Shown piece after piece: positions 6,554 to 15,019 of a DNA stretch of 25,741 nucleotides. Both the position numbers and the translations under genes were made by a program. Position 1 is the first letter of the stretch, and each line of letters opens with the position of its first letter. Origin of the DNA: a virus; the IMG/VR virus record IMGVR_UViG_3300030109_006383, positions 1 to 25,741 of that record; one strand, given 5' to 3'. The notes under the pieces are model-generated. The model did not search any database, was not told where the DNA came from, and was given only the letters and a program-made list of their open reading frames with translations.

Positions 6554-8402
6554 AACATTTCAACCCCCCACAGAGTGGACTCCACCCGATACTTTTCCGG
6601 CACAAAGAATACTCGACGCCGATGAGATTGCAATCGACACCGAAACCAGAGACCCCTCTTTAAAAGAGAAAGGTCCAGGCTATGTTCGCGGCGACGGAGA
6701 GATCGTGGGAGTCTCCATTGCAATAGACGGCTACGCCGATTATTTTCCTTTTGCTCACGAAGCAGGATTTAATTTTCCAAAGAAGAGAGTCTTGGAATTC
6801 GTAAAGGACGTGCTGTCTGGAGACCAAGACAAAATCTTTCACAACGCCATGTACGACGTGGGTTGGCTAAAGAAGGAAGGCGTTGAAGTCAAAGGAAGAG
6901 TCATTGACACCATGGTTGTTGCGCCTTTGGTTAATGAAAACATGTATTGGTACACGCTTAATTCTTTGGGCATGGAATATTTGCAAGAGGGCAAGTCCGA
7001 GGCTGAACTCAGACAAGCCGCCGAAGAGTGGGGCATTGATCCGAAAGCAGAAATGTGGCGTTTGCCTTCTTCTTATGTCGGCACCTATGCAACACAAGAT
7101 GCAGCACTGACGCTTAAACTTTGGAATCATTTTAAAATTCATTTGGAAGAACAAAATCTTTGGAACATTTTTAACCTAGAGACAGATTTGTTTCCTGTTT
7201 TGTTTAACATGAAGATGACGGGAGTACGAGTGGACCTAGAACGAGCAGACAAACTAAAGAAACAACTGCTTGCCAAAGAGAAAAAGACGTTAAAAGAAGT
7301 GGAAAAGGTTTCCGGTATTAAAGACATAAGAGTTTGGGCGGCAAACGACGTGGCACAAGTCTTCGATGCGTGTGAAATTCCCTACAACCACACGGCCAAA
7401 GGTTCGCCAAGTTTTACCAAAGCGTTTTTAGCCAATCAAAAACACCCTGTTGCACAAATGATTATGCGTATACGCGAGCTAAACAAAGCCCACAAAACAT
7501 TTATAGACACGATCATTAAACACGCACACAACGGGCGGATTCACGCAGACGTCAGACAACTTAAAGGAGAAACGGGTGGAACAGTGACCGGAAGATTGTC
7601 CATGTCCAACCCGAACCTGCAACAAGTTCCTGCTCGAGACAAAGAGATCGGTCCTTTGATTCGTTCTTTGTTTCTTCCGGAAGAAGGACAGAAGTGGTGT
7701 TCGGCGGATTTTTCACAACAAGAGCCTAGAATACTGACTCACTTTGCCTATCGTTCTCAATACGAAGGGGCAGACACAATTGCAGAGGCTTACATTAACG
7801 GAGAGGCAGACTTTCACCAAGAGGTTGCCGATCTGGTGGGCATTGATCGCAAGACAGCCAAAACCATAGGGCTTGGAATCATGTACGGCATGGGCAAAGG
7901 AAAGCTTGCCGACCAGTTGGGCGTAGACGTTGAAGAAGCAAGCGACATTCTAATGCGTTTTAATACCTATGCGCCATTTGTTCGTCAAATGGCGGACACA
8001 GTGATGCGAAGCGCAAGCACTCGTGGCTACATTAAAACTTTGCTTGGACGACGGTGCCACTTTGATATGTGGGAACCGCGTCAATACGGCACCGGAAGGC
8101 CCATGAAGTACAAAGAAGCCATGCACGAGTACAACGGAGAGATCAAGCGTGCTTTCGTTTATAAGGCCCTGAACAAATTAATCCAGGGTTCGGCCGCAGA
8201 CATGACAAAGAAAGCCATGTTGGACTGCTACAACGCTTCCTATAAGCCTGTATTGCAGGTACACGACGAGCTTGTTTTTTCTGTGTCTAGTGAGGAAGAG
8301 GTAAAAGGCATTGCAGAGATTATGGAAAAGGCACTCAGGCTTGAGGTGCCGAACAAAGTTGATGCGGAACTTGGAGAAAATTGGGGCGATTCTATGTCCT
8401 AA
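6543..8402 (+). CDS. polA: Family A DNA polymerase with 3'-5' exonuclease domain, 619 aa
   Basis: The 3'-5' exonuclease domain has Exo I DTE (Asp32, Glu34), Exo II FHNAMYDVGWL (Asp105) and Exo III YATQDAALTL (Asp186), so proofreading should be intact. The polymerase domain has motif A SADFSQQEPRI (Asp389), motif B RKTAKTIGLGIMYGMG (Arg436, Lys440, Tyr448) and motif C VHDELVF (His574-Asp575-Glu576). There is no 5'-3' exonuclease domain, as usual for phage enzymes. The motif B residue equivalent to E. coli Phe762 is Leu444 (codon CTT at 7872-7874). It is the replicative polymerase of the module and overlaps the helicase by 11 bases. No inserted DnaJ-like zinc domain is present, unlike the HMO-2011 type. 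Confidence 0.97.
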   Translation: MAFKTFQPPTEWTPPDTFPAQRILDADEIAIDTETRDPSLKEKGPGYVRGDGEIVGVSIAIDGYADYFPFAHEAGFNFPKKRVLEFVKDVLSGDQDKIFHNAMYDVGWLKKEGVEVKGRVIDTMVVAPLVNENMYWYTLNSLGMEYLQEGKSEAELRQAAEEWGIDPKAEMWRLPSSYVGTYATQDAALTLKLWNHFKIHLEEQNLWNIFNLETDLFPVLFNMKMTGVRVDLERADKLKKQLLAKEKKTLKEVEKVSGIKDIRVWAANDVAQVFDACEIPYNHTAKGSPSFTKAFLANQKHPVAQMIMRIRELNKAHKTFIDTIIKHAHNGRIHADVRQLKGETGGTVTGRLSMSNPNLQQVPARDKEIGPLIRSLFLPEEGQKWCSADFSQQEPRILTHFAYRSQYEGADTIAEAYINGEADFHQEVADLVGIDRKTAKTIGLGIMYGMGKGKLADQLGVDVEEASDILMRFNTYAPFVRQMADTVMRSASTRGYIKTLLGRRCHFDMWEPRQYGTGRPMKYKEAMHEYNGEIKRAFVYKALNKLIQGSAADMTKKAMLDCYNASYKPVLQVHDELVFSVSSEEEVKGIAEIMEKALRLEVPNKVDAELGENWGDSMS

Positions 8403-8420
8403 TATATGTTGTATATATTA
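8400..8420. promoter_or_regulatory. Perfect 8-base inverted repeat, candidate operator of the RHH gene
   Basis: TAATATAT (8400-8407) and ATATATTA (8413-8420) are exact inverted copies separated by GTTGT. The repeat begins in the stop codon of the polymerase gene, overlaps the expected -35 region and lies 46 bases before the regulator's start. Arc/CopG-type proteins usually bind such short palindromes next to their own promoters, so autoregulation is the simplest reading. A stem made only of A-T pairs is too weak for a terminator. Confidence 0.5.
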
Positions 8421-8438
8421 AGGGACTTGTATTATAAT
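8409..8438 (+). promoter_or_regulatory. Likely sigma70-like promoter internal to the replication operon
   Basis: A perfect TATAAT (8433-8438) stands 18 bases after a weak -35 (TTGTAT, 8409-8414, matching TTG only). Transcription would start near 8445 and the regulator's ATG is at 8466. The weak -35 overlaps the palindrome, fitting a repressed promoter. Confidence 0.45.
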
Positions 8439-8465
8439 CTATCAGATAAACCATGAGGAGAATTT

Positions 8466-8612
8466 ATGAACACTGATAAATGGAAAAGCGTAGCGATACG
8501 AAAAGAAATCGTAGAGCTGGCTAGAAAAATTGGACTCGCAACAGAGCGTCCAACCAGTAATGTGTTTGCACAAGCCATTAAAGAAATGGCCGCAAAAGAA
8601 AAAATAAAGTAG
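8466..8612 (+). CDS. Ribbon-helix-helix (Arc/CopG-like) DNA-binding protein, 48 aa
   Basis: This short gene starts at ATG 8466 after a strong GAGGAG site (8454-8459) and ends with TAG at 8610-8612. The product reads as a strand (KWKSVAIR, residues 5-12), a first helix (EIVELARKIG, 14-23) and, after TERPTS, a second helix (NVFAQAIKEMAAKEK, 32-46). This is the size and layout of a ribbon-helix-helix repressor, which binds DNA as a dimer through the N-terminal strand. It would be a transcription regulator, probably of its own promoter and the downstream nuclease, and could bear on the lysis or lysogeny choice as Arc and Mnt do in P22. It starts 63 bases after the polymerase and ends 5 bases before the nuclease. 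Specific targets are inferred. Confidence 0.72.
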   Translation: MNTDKWKSVAIRKEIVELARKIGLATERPTSNVFAQAIKEMAAKEKIK

Positions 8613-8617
8613 GTGCC

Positions 8618-9304
8618 ATGAAGCACGACATTTTATTTGAGTCTCCGTATGAGTACGCAGAACTGACTCAAGAAACAGAGGACGGTCGACGTCTTTATGT
8701 TTATGGCGAAGAAAGGTTGCCCTCCGTGACCACTATTTTATCTGGAACAAAGAAAGGCGACAGCATAAAGCAGTGGATTGAAAAGGTCGGACAAGAAGAA
8801 GCGGATCGTATACGCAACGAAGCCGCGGCTCGAGGTACCGAAATGCACGAGATACTTGAAAGACAATTGAAAGAAGGCAACATTTGGGACTATTATCCAG
8901 AAACTCCCGACAAGAAAAAAGCTTATAAAATGGCTTGTACCATCATGGACCAAGGCTTTCCTTCCATCGACCAAGTATACGGTTGTGAAGTGCCTTTATA
9001 TTATCCAGGAAAATACGCTGGCACCGCGGATGTAATCGGGAAACATTTAGGCGAAGAAGCCATCATGGACTTTAAGCAAACCAACATACCCAAGAAAAGC
9101 AGACGCTATGTCTGGGACTACTTTCAACAACTTGCCGCTTATGCAACGGCGCACAATGCACTACACGGCACCGAAATCAAGAAAGGCGTGATTATGATGT
9201 GCTCAGTAGATTGTTTCTATCAAGAGTTTGTTTTAGAAGGCAGAGAATTTGATCGAGCCGTGGACGCTTGGAACGACAGAGTGGCCCAGTTTAGTCTTTT
9301 GTAG
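8618..9304 (+). CDS. PD-(D/E)XK nuclease of the RecB/Cas4-like superfamily, 228 aa
   Basis: The ATG follows the regulator's stop by 5 bases. The core motifs are visible in order: GTEMHE with His77, CEVPLYY with Glu124, GTADVIG with Asp138, MDFKQTN with Asp151 and Lys153, and QQLAAYA (170-176). This is the full active-site pattern of RecB-type exonucleases. The few cysteines (107, 123, 195, 199) are not arranged like the Cas4 Fe-S cluster, so it is more like the phage recombination exonucleases. It probably resects double-stranded ends for recombination or host DNA breakdown during replication. Its last 14 bases overlap the 3' end of the opposing giant virion gene, so the two operons converge without a spacer. 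Confidence 0.88.
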   Translation: MKHDILFESPYEYAELTQETEDGRRLYVYGEERLPSVTTILSGTKKGDSIKQWIEKVGQEEADRIRNEAAARGTEMHEILERQLKEGNIWDYYPETPDKKKAYKMACTIMDQGFPSIDQVYGCEVPLYYPGKYAGTADVIGKHLGEEAIMDFKQTNIPKKSRRYVWDYFQQLAAYATAHNALHGTEIKKGVIMMCSVDCFYQEFVLEGREFDRAVDAWNDRVAQFSLL

Positions 9305-12300
9305 AATACGCTTCAATTAATTCTTGCTCGGAAAAAATAGGTGTTCGAGCAGTAATGTCTTGGTTCTTTTTGTTTTCTTCAAACTCTACTGCTTTTTGAA
9401 CCACTCCTTGCCACGTCCACGCAATCGGTTGTTCTGCCCACTTGTTGTAGGACAATTTTTCTATTCTTGCCGCCAAAGTGCCAACACGTTCATCTATTTC
9501 TTGGTTAGACAAAAGATCTGGATTTTTTGCTTGCACGTTTCTAAGTTCAGCATCATAAGCTTTTATAAAACTGGAAATGCTTGTTGGTACATACAACGGA
9601 TTGTCGTTGCGGTCCGGTATGATGTTTGCTCTGTCCGCTTTTCGTAGAGATTTGATACGATCTTTTTCTGCAAGATAATTAAATGTTTCAGCAGGGGAAG
9701 TACCGAGAATGGGTGCCATCCAATGAATATCTAAACGCAAATCTCTCACTTGTTCAAAATGTTGTCGTTGCAACTCGTCGTAAGCTGCGACCATCGCCGG
9801 CATGTCGTCGTAACCCAGTTCGCGGCCCTCGGCTCTATAAAAAACACCTTTGGCCCACGATTCGCTGGTGCTCAATGCGTTGTTAAAACCAGAAATTTTA
9901 TAGTCGTTGATGATTTCTTTGGGAGAAATTTGATCTGTTTTAAACCCAAAAGTATAAGCCAGAGAACGCAAAAGATTTCTTTCTCTGCCTTTCTTGTCCA
10001 AAGACTCTTCCCCTGTAAGCACCAATGCTTTTGCTAGATCAAGACTTTCGTGGAAAATTTTTGGCGACACAGTGCTAATAAAACGCGTACCTTTGTCTTT
10101 CAATTGTATCCACCAAGGCGCATTTGGATCTGTGTAGGGTTTGCCTGTTTCTCGATCTTTTCCGCTAATAAATTCCAACACCGCTCTTTTCATAATCTTT
10201 TCATCGGTGTAGCTTGATCGCACGTTCTTTAAAGACTGCATAAGTGTGTCCCAAAGTTTGTCCGAAGCTTCTTCTCCTAAATACGCATCGGTGGCAAGGT
10301 ATTTTAACAACAACCTAGAAGGCTCAGAAATTAGTGTAAAACCGTCCGTGTGTGAAAAATCATACACTTCAAGCGTGCCATCCTCGTCGGCGTCTGATAC
10401 AAAAAGAAGATTGTTGTTGACCGACCACTCCGCAACAAAACGAGACAACGCTTGAGGAGCAATTAATGCAGTCGCCCCAACACCAATTCCTGCAACTTTG
10501 GCTGTTTTCCCTGCAAACCGTAAAGCGGTAGCAGCCGCCAAAAATGTTCCTGGTCCGACCATCCAAGCGGCATTGGATGTTCCACGCATGGCTGCTCTTT
10601 TTTGCAAACGAAACTTTAAACCAGCATCAACCGCGGGATCGCCCGAATGTGCTAACTGGTGTTCAAGCAACGCGGTCTTCATAGCGTTTGCTTGGCTTGT
10701 TATTACCGCAGTGTTAAAACCGGGGAAGTTAGAAACCAAGCCCAGTCTCAAAGCATCGAGAATGTTTGGCAGTCGATTGTAGTTTGGAATGTTTCTTCGA
10801 GTAAGAAACGAAGCTCTGGCATGAATGGCTTTTTGTAAATTCTCGGCAGGCGTGCTTTCTGAACGCGTTACTTTTCGACCGCCTTGCTCAACAACTAACT
10901 CAGAAATCATGTCAAACAGATCGTCCATTTGTTGCTCGGACAAATTTTGTGTGCCCTCGGGGACAAATACTCTAAGACCCGATTCTCTTTCTCCAAGATA
11001 GTTCATTATTTTAGGTATGTCGTCGGCCAGTTGGTAAAGTTCTTCCGCTGTGCGTAAGCCTCTTTGTGTTCCACGTTTGGCTTTTTCAACTCTGTCAACA
11101 GAACTTTCTTCTAAAAAGTCAGTGAACTCTTGCCAAGTTGCCATACCCTGCATTCTGTCGAGCATTGCTTTTCGTTCTCCAAGCATTACACTTGAACCAA
11201 TAATTCCTTCTCCAACAATAAAATCCAGTTCCGCTGAAGACATGTCTCCAAATTGTTCTTTGATGTATTGTGCCGCTGCACGCGGATTTTTGTATGCCTG
11301 CCAGTTACCCGACATCATGGGGAAAAACATCGCACTTTGAAAGTTTCTGCTCTGTGTTTTTACCGAAAGATTTAAGTAAGCAAGAGAAATGTACCCCATA
11401 GACCCCTGTGCACTTAAATAAGGTTGTTTGAGTGGATTAAGAAGCGCGGGCATCTCGTTTAAATAACGACGCAACGGACCGTAACCCATCGTTTTCATAA
11501 TCGCTTGTGCCATCGCAGGTGTTGTAAAGAAACCGTTAAGAGGGTTTAGTACATCACCAGGGATGGTAATTTCTGTATTGTACCGTGGTGTCTCTCGACG
11601 AGAAAGAAAACGTGTTGCAGGCGCGTTGCCAATCTCTGCAAGCTCCAATAAATATTCCGTTACAGCAATAAACTGTTCTTGCTTCATTGCGGTCATTTGC
11701 GCTTGTGCCCAAGACTCAGTGACCTCGCCCAAAGCTTTTCTTACCTCGCTTGGAATGTCGGCTCTTTTTTGTTTGAGTTGAGGCAGCATCAAAGTTTCTC
11801 CCCCTGTTTCCGCTGTCAGGTAAGGTGGAGTAAACTCAAACATAGACACAAAAAGCTCTGCTCTTTGTTGTCCTGTCCCACTGTATAAAATATCCAAGTC
11901 TCTCTCAGCCTGCTCTGTGGCCTCTTCCATGTTTGCACCTAATCCTTGCTTTTGTGCATAAATTCCTGCCAACTGCTCGACCGCAGCTTTGTGCTGATCT
12001 TTTTCTCTTTTTGTAGCGGTTAGCCTATTGGGAGGACGCCAATCAGGGAAAACGTACGCACCAAAAATTCTTCCCATGTAACGCTCAATTGCATCTTCCA
12101 ACATGGCCACTTTTTCTTTGGTGTACACTGTGCCTTCCGGATCAATCTTTTTAACCAAATCAATAATCCGTCTTGAGTTTTTGCTGATTCTTTTTCTTCC
12201 TTTTACAATCGCATCAACCAACTCTCCTTGGCCCAGTCGTCTCAATTCTTTTTGTGCTTTTTGATTTCCCCTAAACGCTTTTGCAATCAGTTCTTTAAAA

Positions 12301-15017
12301 CGATCCATGGTTGTCATCGGGTCAAGATAAGCCTCTCCAGACTGGTAAATCACGCCTTTGTCTTCCATCGTGGCTTTTATTTTTACCAAACCCTGTTCAA
12401 TGTTTTTTTCTAAAGTTTTTTGAATGTTTGCAATGTCTCTGAATATGCGATTGATTTGCCTTTCTGACAATCTGCCCTTGGCTATCGGTCCTTCGGGCCC
12501 TGTTTGCAACTCTTCCATGATTGTTGGACGCACGCCTCTCGGACGAAACAAACTTTTAAAACGATCATAGTAAAAAGCGGCCACTTCGGGGACGCCTCCT
12601 CTTACGAGGAGTTCTCTTGTTCTAACTGGAGACATTCCTGGATCTTTCATCATTTGAACCAATGCCCGTGATTGTGTGCCCGGTTCCCACAACGCTTGGA
12701 AAGTTTTGCCGTCCATTTCAATTGACGGCAACAACACCTCGCTTAAATTTAATGTTCCTGTAAGCGGATCAACAAACTCTATTGCGTCGTACTCTCGGTA
12801 AAACACTTCTCCGGTCAATGGATCTTTCAGTGCTCTCTCACTAAAGTCTCCTGTTCCAGCCATATCATAAAAGTACAACCGAATCGTAGAGTCAAACGGA
12901 ATGTTTTTAAAAGAAACTTGCGGCATTGCTTCCTTTTCATCTTCGGGAAGGTCTTCTCGAAACACCTGTTCTTTTTCCGCTGTGGGTCTATACACAACAA
13001 CATTGTCTCCAAACTTATATGGAATTATTTTTTCCCGTATTGTTTTGATAAAACTTTTAGGAGCAAAGAAACGACTGTTGACACCGTAAGGGTTCTGCAA
13101 ATTTTCTGGAAGATCGGGCAATTGCAACACAGGGTTTTGAGAACGCTCAACGATGGCATCTATTCTTGCTTGAATTTCTGCAATCTCTTGGTTGGTTTTT
13201 AGTACCTTCTGGTTATAGTCTTCTCGTTCTATTTTTCCTTCGGCAACTTTGTTGTCCAAACGCGAAAGAGCCACACGTTTGTTTAAAAGATTTTTTGATT
13301 GTGTGACCAAACGTCGAAGGTCTTTTTGCATTTCTTTGATGACCAAAGGAGCATTTTTATCTACGGTGCCCTGAGAAGTAAATCCAAGGTCCGCCATCTT
13401 TTGTGCCGTTGTGTTGTACGCCGTAACAATTCGGTCCGCGATTTGCGGATCAATAAGCTCGTCATACAGTTTTTGTATAGACGCATTATAGAAACCCGTT
13501 TTTCCTTTTTGGTTTTGTGCTTCTGGAGTATTTTCTAAAGCAAGGACGCCTTCATCAATCTCGTAAGGTGTGTACTCAACAGGTTCTAATCGTTGAACCC
13601 CGGTCCCCGGTCCTTCCATTTTGATTTCCGATAAGAGGGTTGTCTTTTCTTGGTTGAGTTCCTCGGTGATTTGTGCGTCTTCACTGTATTCAAGCTCTTC
13701 TTCAATTTCTCTTAATCGTTTTAAACGCTCGTCGTTTCTTTCAAACTCAGCGCGTGTTTGTTCAATACGGTTCACCTTTTGTTCGGCTTCAAGTATTTGT
13801 TTGTCTATTTCTTCAAGGGCCGTTGCTTGTTTTTTCTTGTCTTCTTTAAGCGTAACGTCGGTCAATATGCCTTCTCTTTGTTTTGAAAGCTCGTTTAAGT
13901 TTTGCACCGCTTCAGTTTGCGCTTCTCCAAGAAGAGCCAAACCCTGTCCAATTGTTTGTTCTGTTTCAATGTTTGGAAACAGTTCCAACTGCTCCGTTAT
14001 CGGCGGGTTTAAGGTCTCTTGTATTTCTTTGTCCGACAAACCGTAATCAATCATTTTAGCGGTAGCGACTTGCATACCCCCGGCTGTGAGTGTTGCAAAG
14101 AAAGTGATTACGGCACGTTTCTTTTTAAGTTCACCAAGAAGCTGTTCTTTTTGTACTCCGTCTAAATTTGGATCGTTTTCAATGGCCAATCTTTCTTTGT
14201 CCAAATCAAAATAATAGGCGTTAATGTTTTGTAGATACGTGGCTGCCTGTTCTCCTGCAATGTCTTGAAAAAGAAACTTGAGCGCGTTTACGGAGAATCT
14301 TCCGGCCGTATCTTTGGCGCCGGGAAATAATTTTAAAAGCGTTTTGGCAGGAATTATTTCGGTCGCGCCTTCAATAAACCCATCTATTCCACCATAAATA
14401 AATGCGTCTTTGTGCGATAAACCTTCGGCTCTTCCACTTGTATAGCTGTCGCCAGCCGTAAGCAAAGACATACCAGTAATCATTACTGTTGGATCTCTTT
14501 TAAAAATGCTTGCCGCCAATAACGGTGCCATCATAGAAAAACTTATTACACCGCTTCTGATTCCTTGTTGAAGAGTGTTCAAGTCTTCGGGGTTGAGGTC
14601 TTCAACACGCCTAATGCCTTCGTTAATTTGTTTAAGAAGCACCGTTGCTTCTGCGTCGATTTGTTTGTTTAGCTCTTCTCGTTCTTCAAGTGTTTTAGGC
14701 GCATAATAACCGCCCCCTGGGCCCACTACACCATATCGCATACTTTCCAAAGTGTTTAATTTTGCGGCATCTCTGGTGTTTTTAAACACTTGTCCGATTT
14801 GAGGACCAATGCCTTCAAAGGTTTCTGCAACGGCGGTGCTAAAAGTTTCATCTGCCTGTGCTCTCGCTTCATACGCCGCACCTACCGAATCAAGCCAAGA
14901 CTGTTTCCGTTGTCCGCGGACATCGAGTACATCTTCTTCGGGTGGGGGAGGAGGCTGTGTTTCAGTGCCTTTCGGAGCGTATGCCTCGAGAAGTTCCTCT
15001 TCGGAAAAAATAGGCAT
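9291..15017 (-). CDS. Giant internal virion or ejection protein (large polyvalent type), 1908 aa
   Basis: The ATG at 15015-15017 has TAGGAG upstream and lies 2 bases after the previous stop. Parts in order: short motif PIFSEEELLEAY (2-13); a PPPPP linker (22-26); a hydrophobic Gly/Ala-rich region (156-190); a long charged coiled coil (371-465); a long middle section rich in Arg/Lys/Glu; an Ala/Gly-rich hydrophobic stretch (1488-1525) of the kind found near the C-terminus of large polyvalent phage proteins; an EF-hand-like loop (1542-1553); and the same short motif again at the very C-terminus (1893-1908). Giant proteins with hydrophobic segments next to podovirus tail genes are usually internal core proteins that are ejected and form the DNA channel, like T7 gp16. 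No lysozyme or peptidase motif is recognised. Confidence 0.75.
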   Translation of the reverse strand: MPIFSEEELLEAYAPKGTETQPPPPPEEDVLDVRGQRKQSWLDSVGAAYEARAQADETFSTAVAETFEGIGPQIGQVFKNTRDAAKLNTLESMRYGVVGPGGGYYAPKTLEEREELNKQIDAEATVLLKQINEGIRRVEDLNPEDLNTLQQGIRSGVISFSMMAPLLAASIFKRDPTVMITGMSLLTAGDSYTSGRAEGLSHKDAFIYGGIDGFIEGATEIIPAKTLLKLFPGAKDTAGRFSVNALKFLFQDIAGEQAATYLQNINAYYFDLDKERLAIENDPNLDGVQKEQLLGELKKKRAVITFFATLTAGGMQVATAKMIDYGLSDKEIQETLNPPITEQLELFPNIETEQTIGQGLALLGEAQTEAVQNLNELSKQREGILTDVTLKEDKKKQATALEEIDKQILEAEQKVNRIEQTRAEFERNDERLKRLREIEEELEYSEDAQITEELNQEKTTLLSEIKMEGPGTGVQRLEPVEYTPYEIDEGVLALENTPEAQNQKGKTGFYNASIQKLYDELIDPQIADRIVTAYNTTAQKMADLGFTSQGTVDKNAPLVIKEMQKDLRRLVTQSKNLLNKRVALSRLDNKVAEGKIEREDYNQKVLKTNQEIAEIQARIDAIVERSQNPVLQLPDLPENLQNPYGVNSRFFAPKSFIKTIREKIIPYKFGDNVVVYRPTAEKEQVFREDLPEDEKEAMPQVSFKNIPFDSTIRLYFYDMAGTGDFSERALKDPLTGEVFYREYDAIEFVDPLTGTLNLSEVLLPSIEMDGKTFQALWEPGTQSRALVQMMKDPGMSPVRTRELLVRGGVPEVAAFYYDRFKSLFRPRGVRPTIMEELQTGPEGPIAKGRLSERQINRIFRDIANIQKTLEKNIEQGLVKIKATMEDKGVIYQSGEAYLDPMTTMDRFKELIAKAFRGNQKAQKELRRLGQGELVDAIVKGRKRISKNSRRIIDLVKKIDPEGTVYTKEKVAMLEDAIERYMGRIFGAYVFPDWRPPNRLTATKREKDQHKAAVEQLAGIYAQKQGLGANMEEATEQAERDLDILYSGTGQQRAELFVSMFEFTPPYLTAETGGETLMLPQLKQKRADIPSEVRKALGEVTESWAQAQMTAMKQEQFIAVTEYLLELAEIGNAPATRFLSRRETPRYNTEITIPGDVLNPLNGFFTTPAMAQAIMKTMGYGPLRRYLNEMPALLNPLKQPYLSAQGSMGYISLAYLNLSVKTQSRNFQSAMFFPMMSGNWQAYKNPRAAAQYIKEQFGDMSSAELDFIVGEGIIGSSVMLGERKAMLDRMQGMATWQEFTDFLEESSVDRVEKAKRGTQRGLRTAEELYQLADDIPKIMNYLGERESGLRVFVPEGTQNLSEQQMDDLFDMISELVVEQGGRKVTRSESTPAENLQKAIHARASFLTRRNIPNYNRLPNILDALRLGLVSNFPGFNTAVITSQANAMKTALLEHQLAHSGDPAVDAGLKFRLQKRAAMRGTSNAAWMVGPGTFLAAATALRFAGKTAKVAGIGVGATALIAPQALSRFVAEWSVNNNLLFVSDADEDGTLEVYDFSHTDGFTLISEPSRLLLKYLATDAYLGEEASDKLWDTLMQSLKNVRSSYTDEKIMKRAVLEFISGKDRETGKPYTDPNAPWWIQLKDKGTRFISTVSPKIFHESLDLAKALVLTGEESLDKKGRERNLLRSLAYTFGFKTDQISPKEIINDYKISGFNNALSTSESWAKGVFYRAEGRELGYDDMPAMVAAYDELQRQHFEQVRDLRLDIHWMAPILGTSPAETFNYLAEKDRIKSLRKADRANIIPDRNDNPLYVPTSISSFIKAYDAELRNVQAKNPDLLSNQEIDERVGTLAARIEKLSYNKWAEQPIAWTWQGVVQKAVEFEENKKNQDITARTPIFSEQELIEAYSTKD
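9328..9341 (-). repeat. 14-base direct repeat, copy at the 3' end of the giant gene
   Basis: The plus-strand sequence TCGGAAAAAATAGG is identical to 15001-15014. It encodes the PIFSE core of the motif near the protein's C-terminus. The surrounding codons for the rest of the motif differ although the amino acids agree. Confidence 0.8.
10359..10394 (-). other. EF-hand-like loop within the giant virion protein
   Basis: These 12 codons encode DADEDGTLEVYD (residues 1542-1553). Asp is at loop positions 1, 3 and 5, Gly at 6, Leu at 8 and Asp at 12, where Glu is usual. This matches the calcium-binding loop pattern closely, but flanking helices are not obvious and the fit could be chance. Confidence 0.35.
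15001..15014 (-). repeat. 14-base direct repeat, copy at the 5' end of the giant gene
   Basis: This is identical to 9328-9341 and encodes the PIFSE core of the N-terminal motif of the giant virion protein. The two copies are about 5.7 kb apart in the same orientation. Confidence 0.8.
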
Positions 15018-15019
15018 AC

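Noticed and set aside
8400-8420. The AT palindrome as a transcription terminator of the polymerase gene
   Set aside because: The stem is entirely A-T pairs and lacks a following T-run, so it would be too weak; an operator reading is better.
8432-8626. Minus-strand frame of 64 codons opposite the small regulator
   Set aside because: It is antisense to the regulator gene, which has a strong ribosome binding site and a recognisable fold pattern.
13621-14046. Plus-strand reading frame of 141 codons, Ser-rich
   Set aside because: It is the antisense of the giant gene's coiled-coil region; the composition is the mirror of Glu/Arg-rich codons and there is no ribosome binding site or family resemblance.
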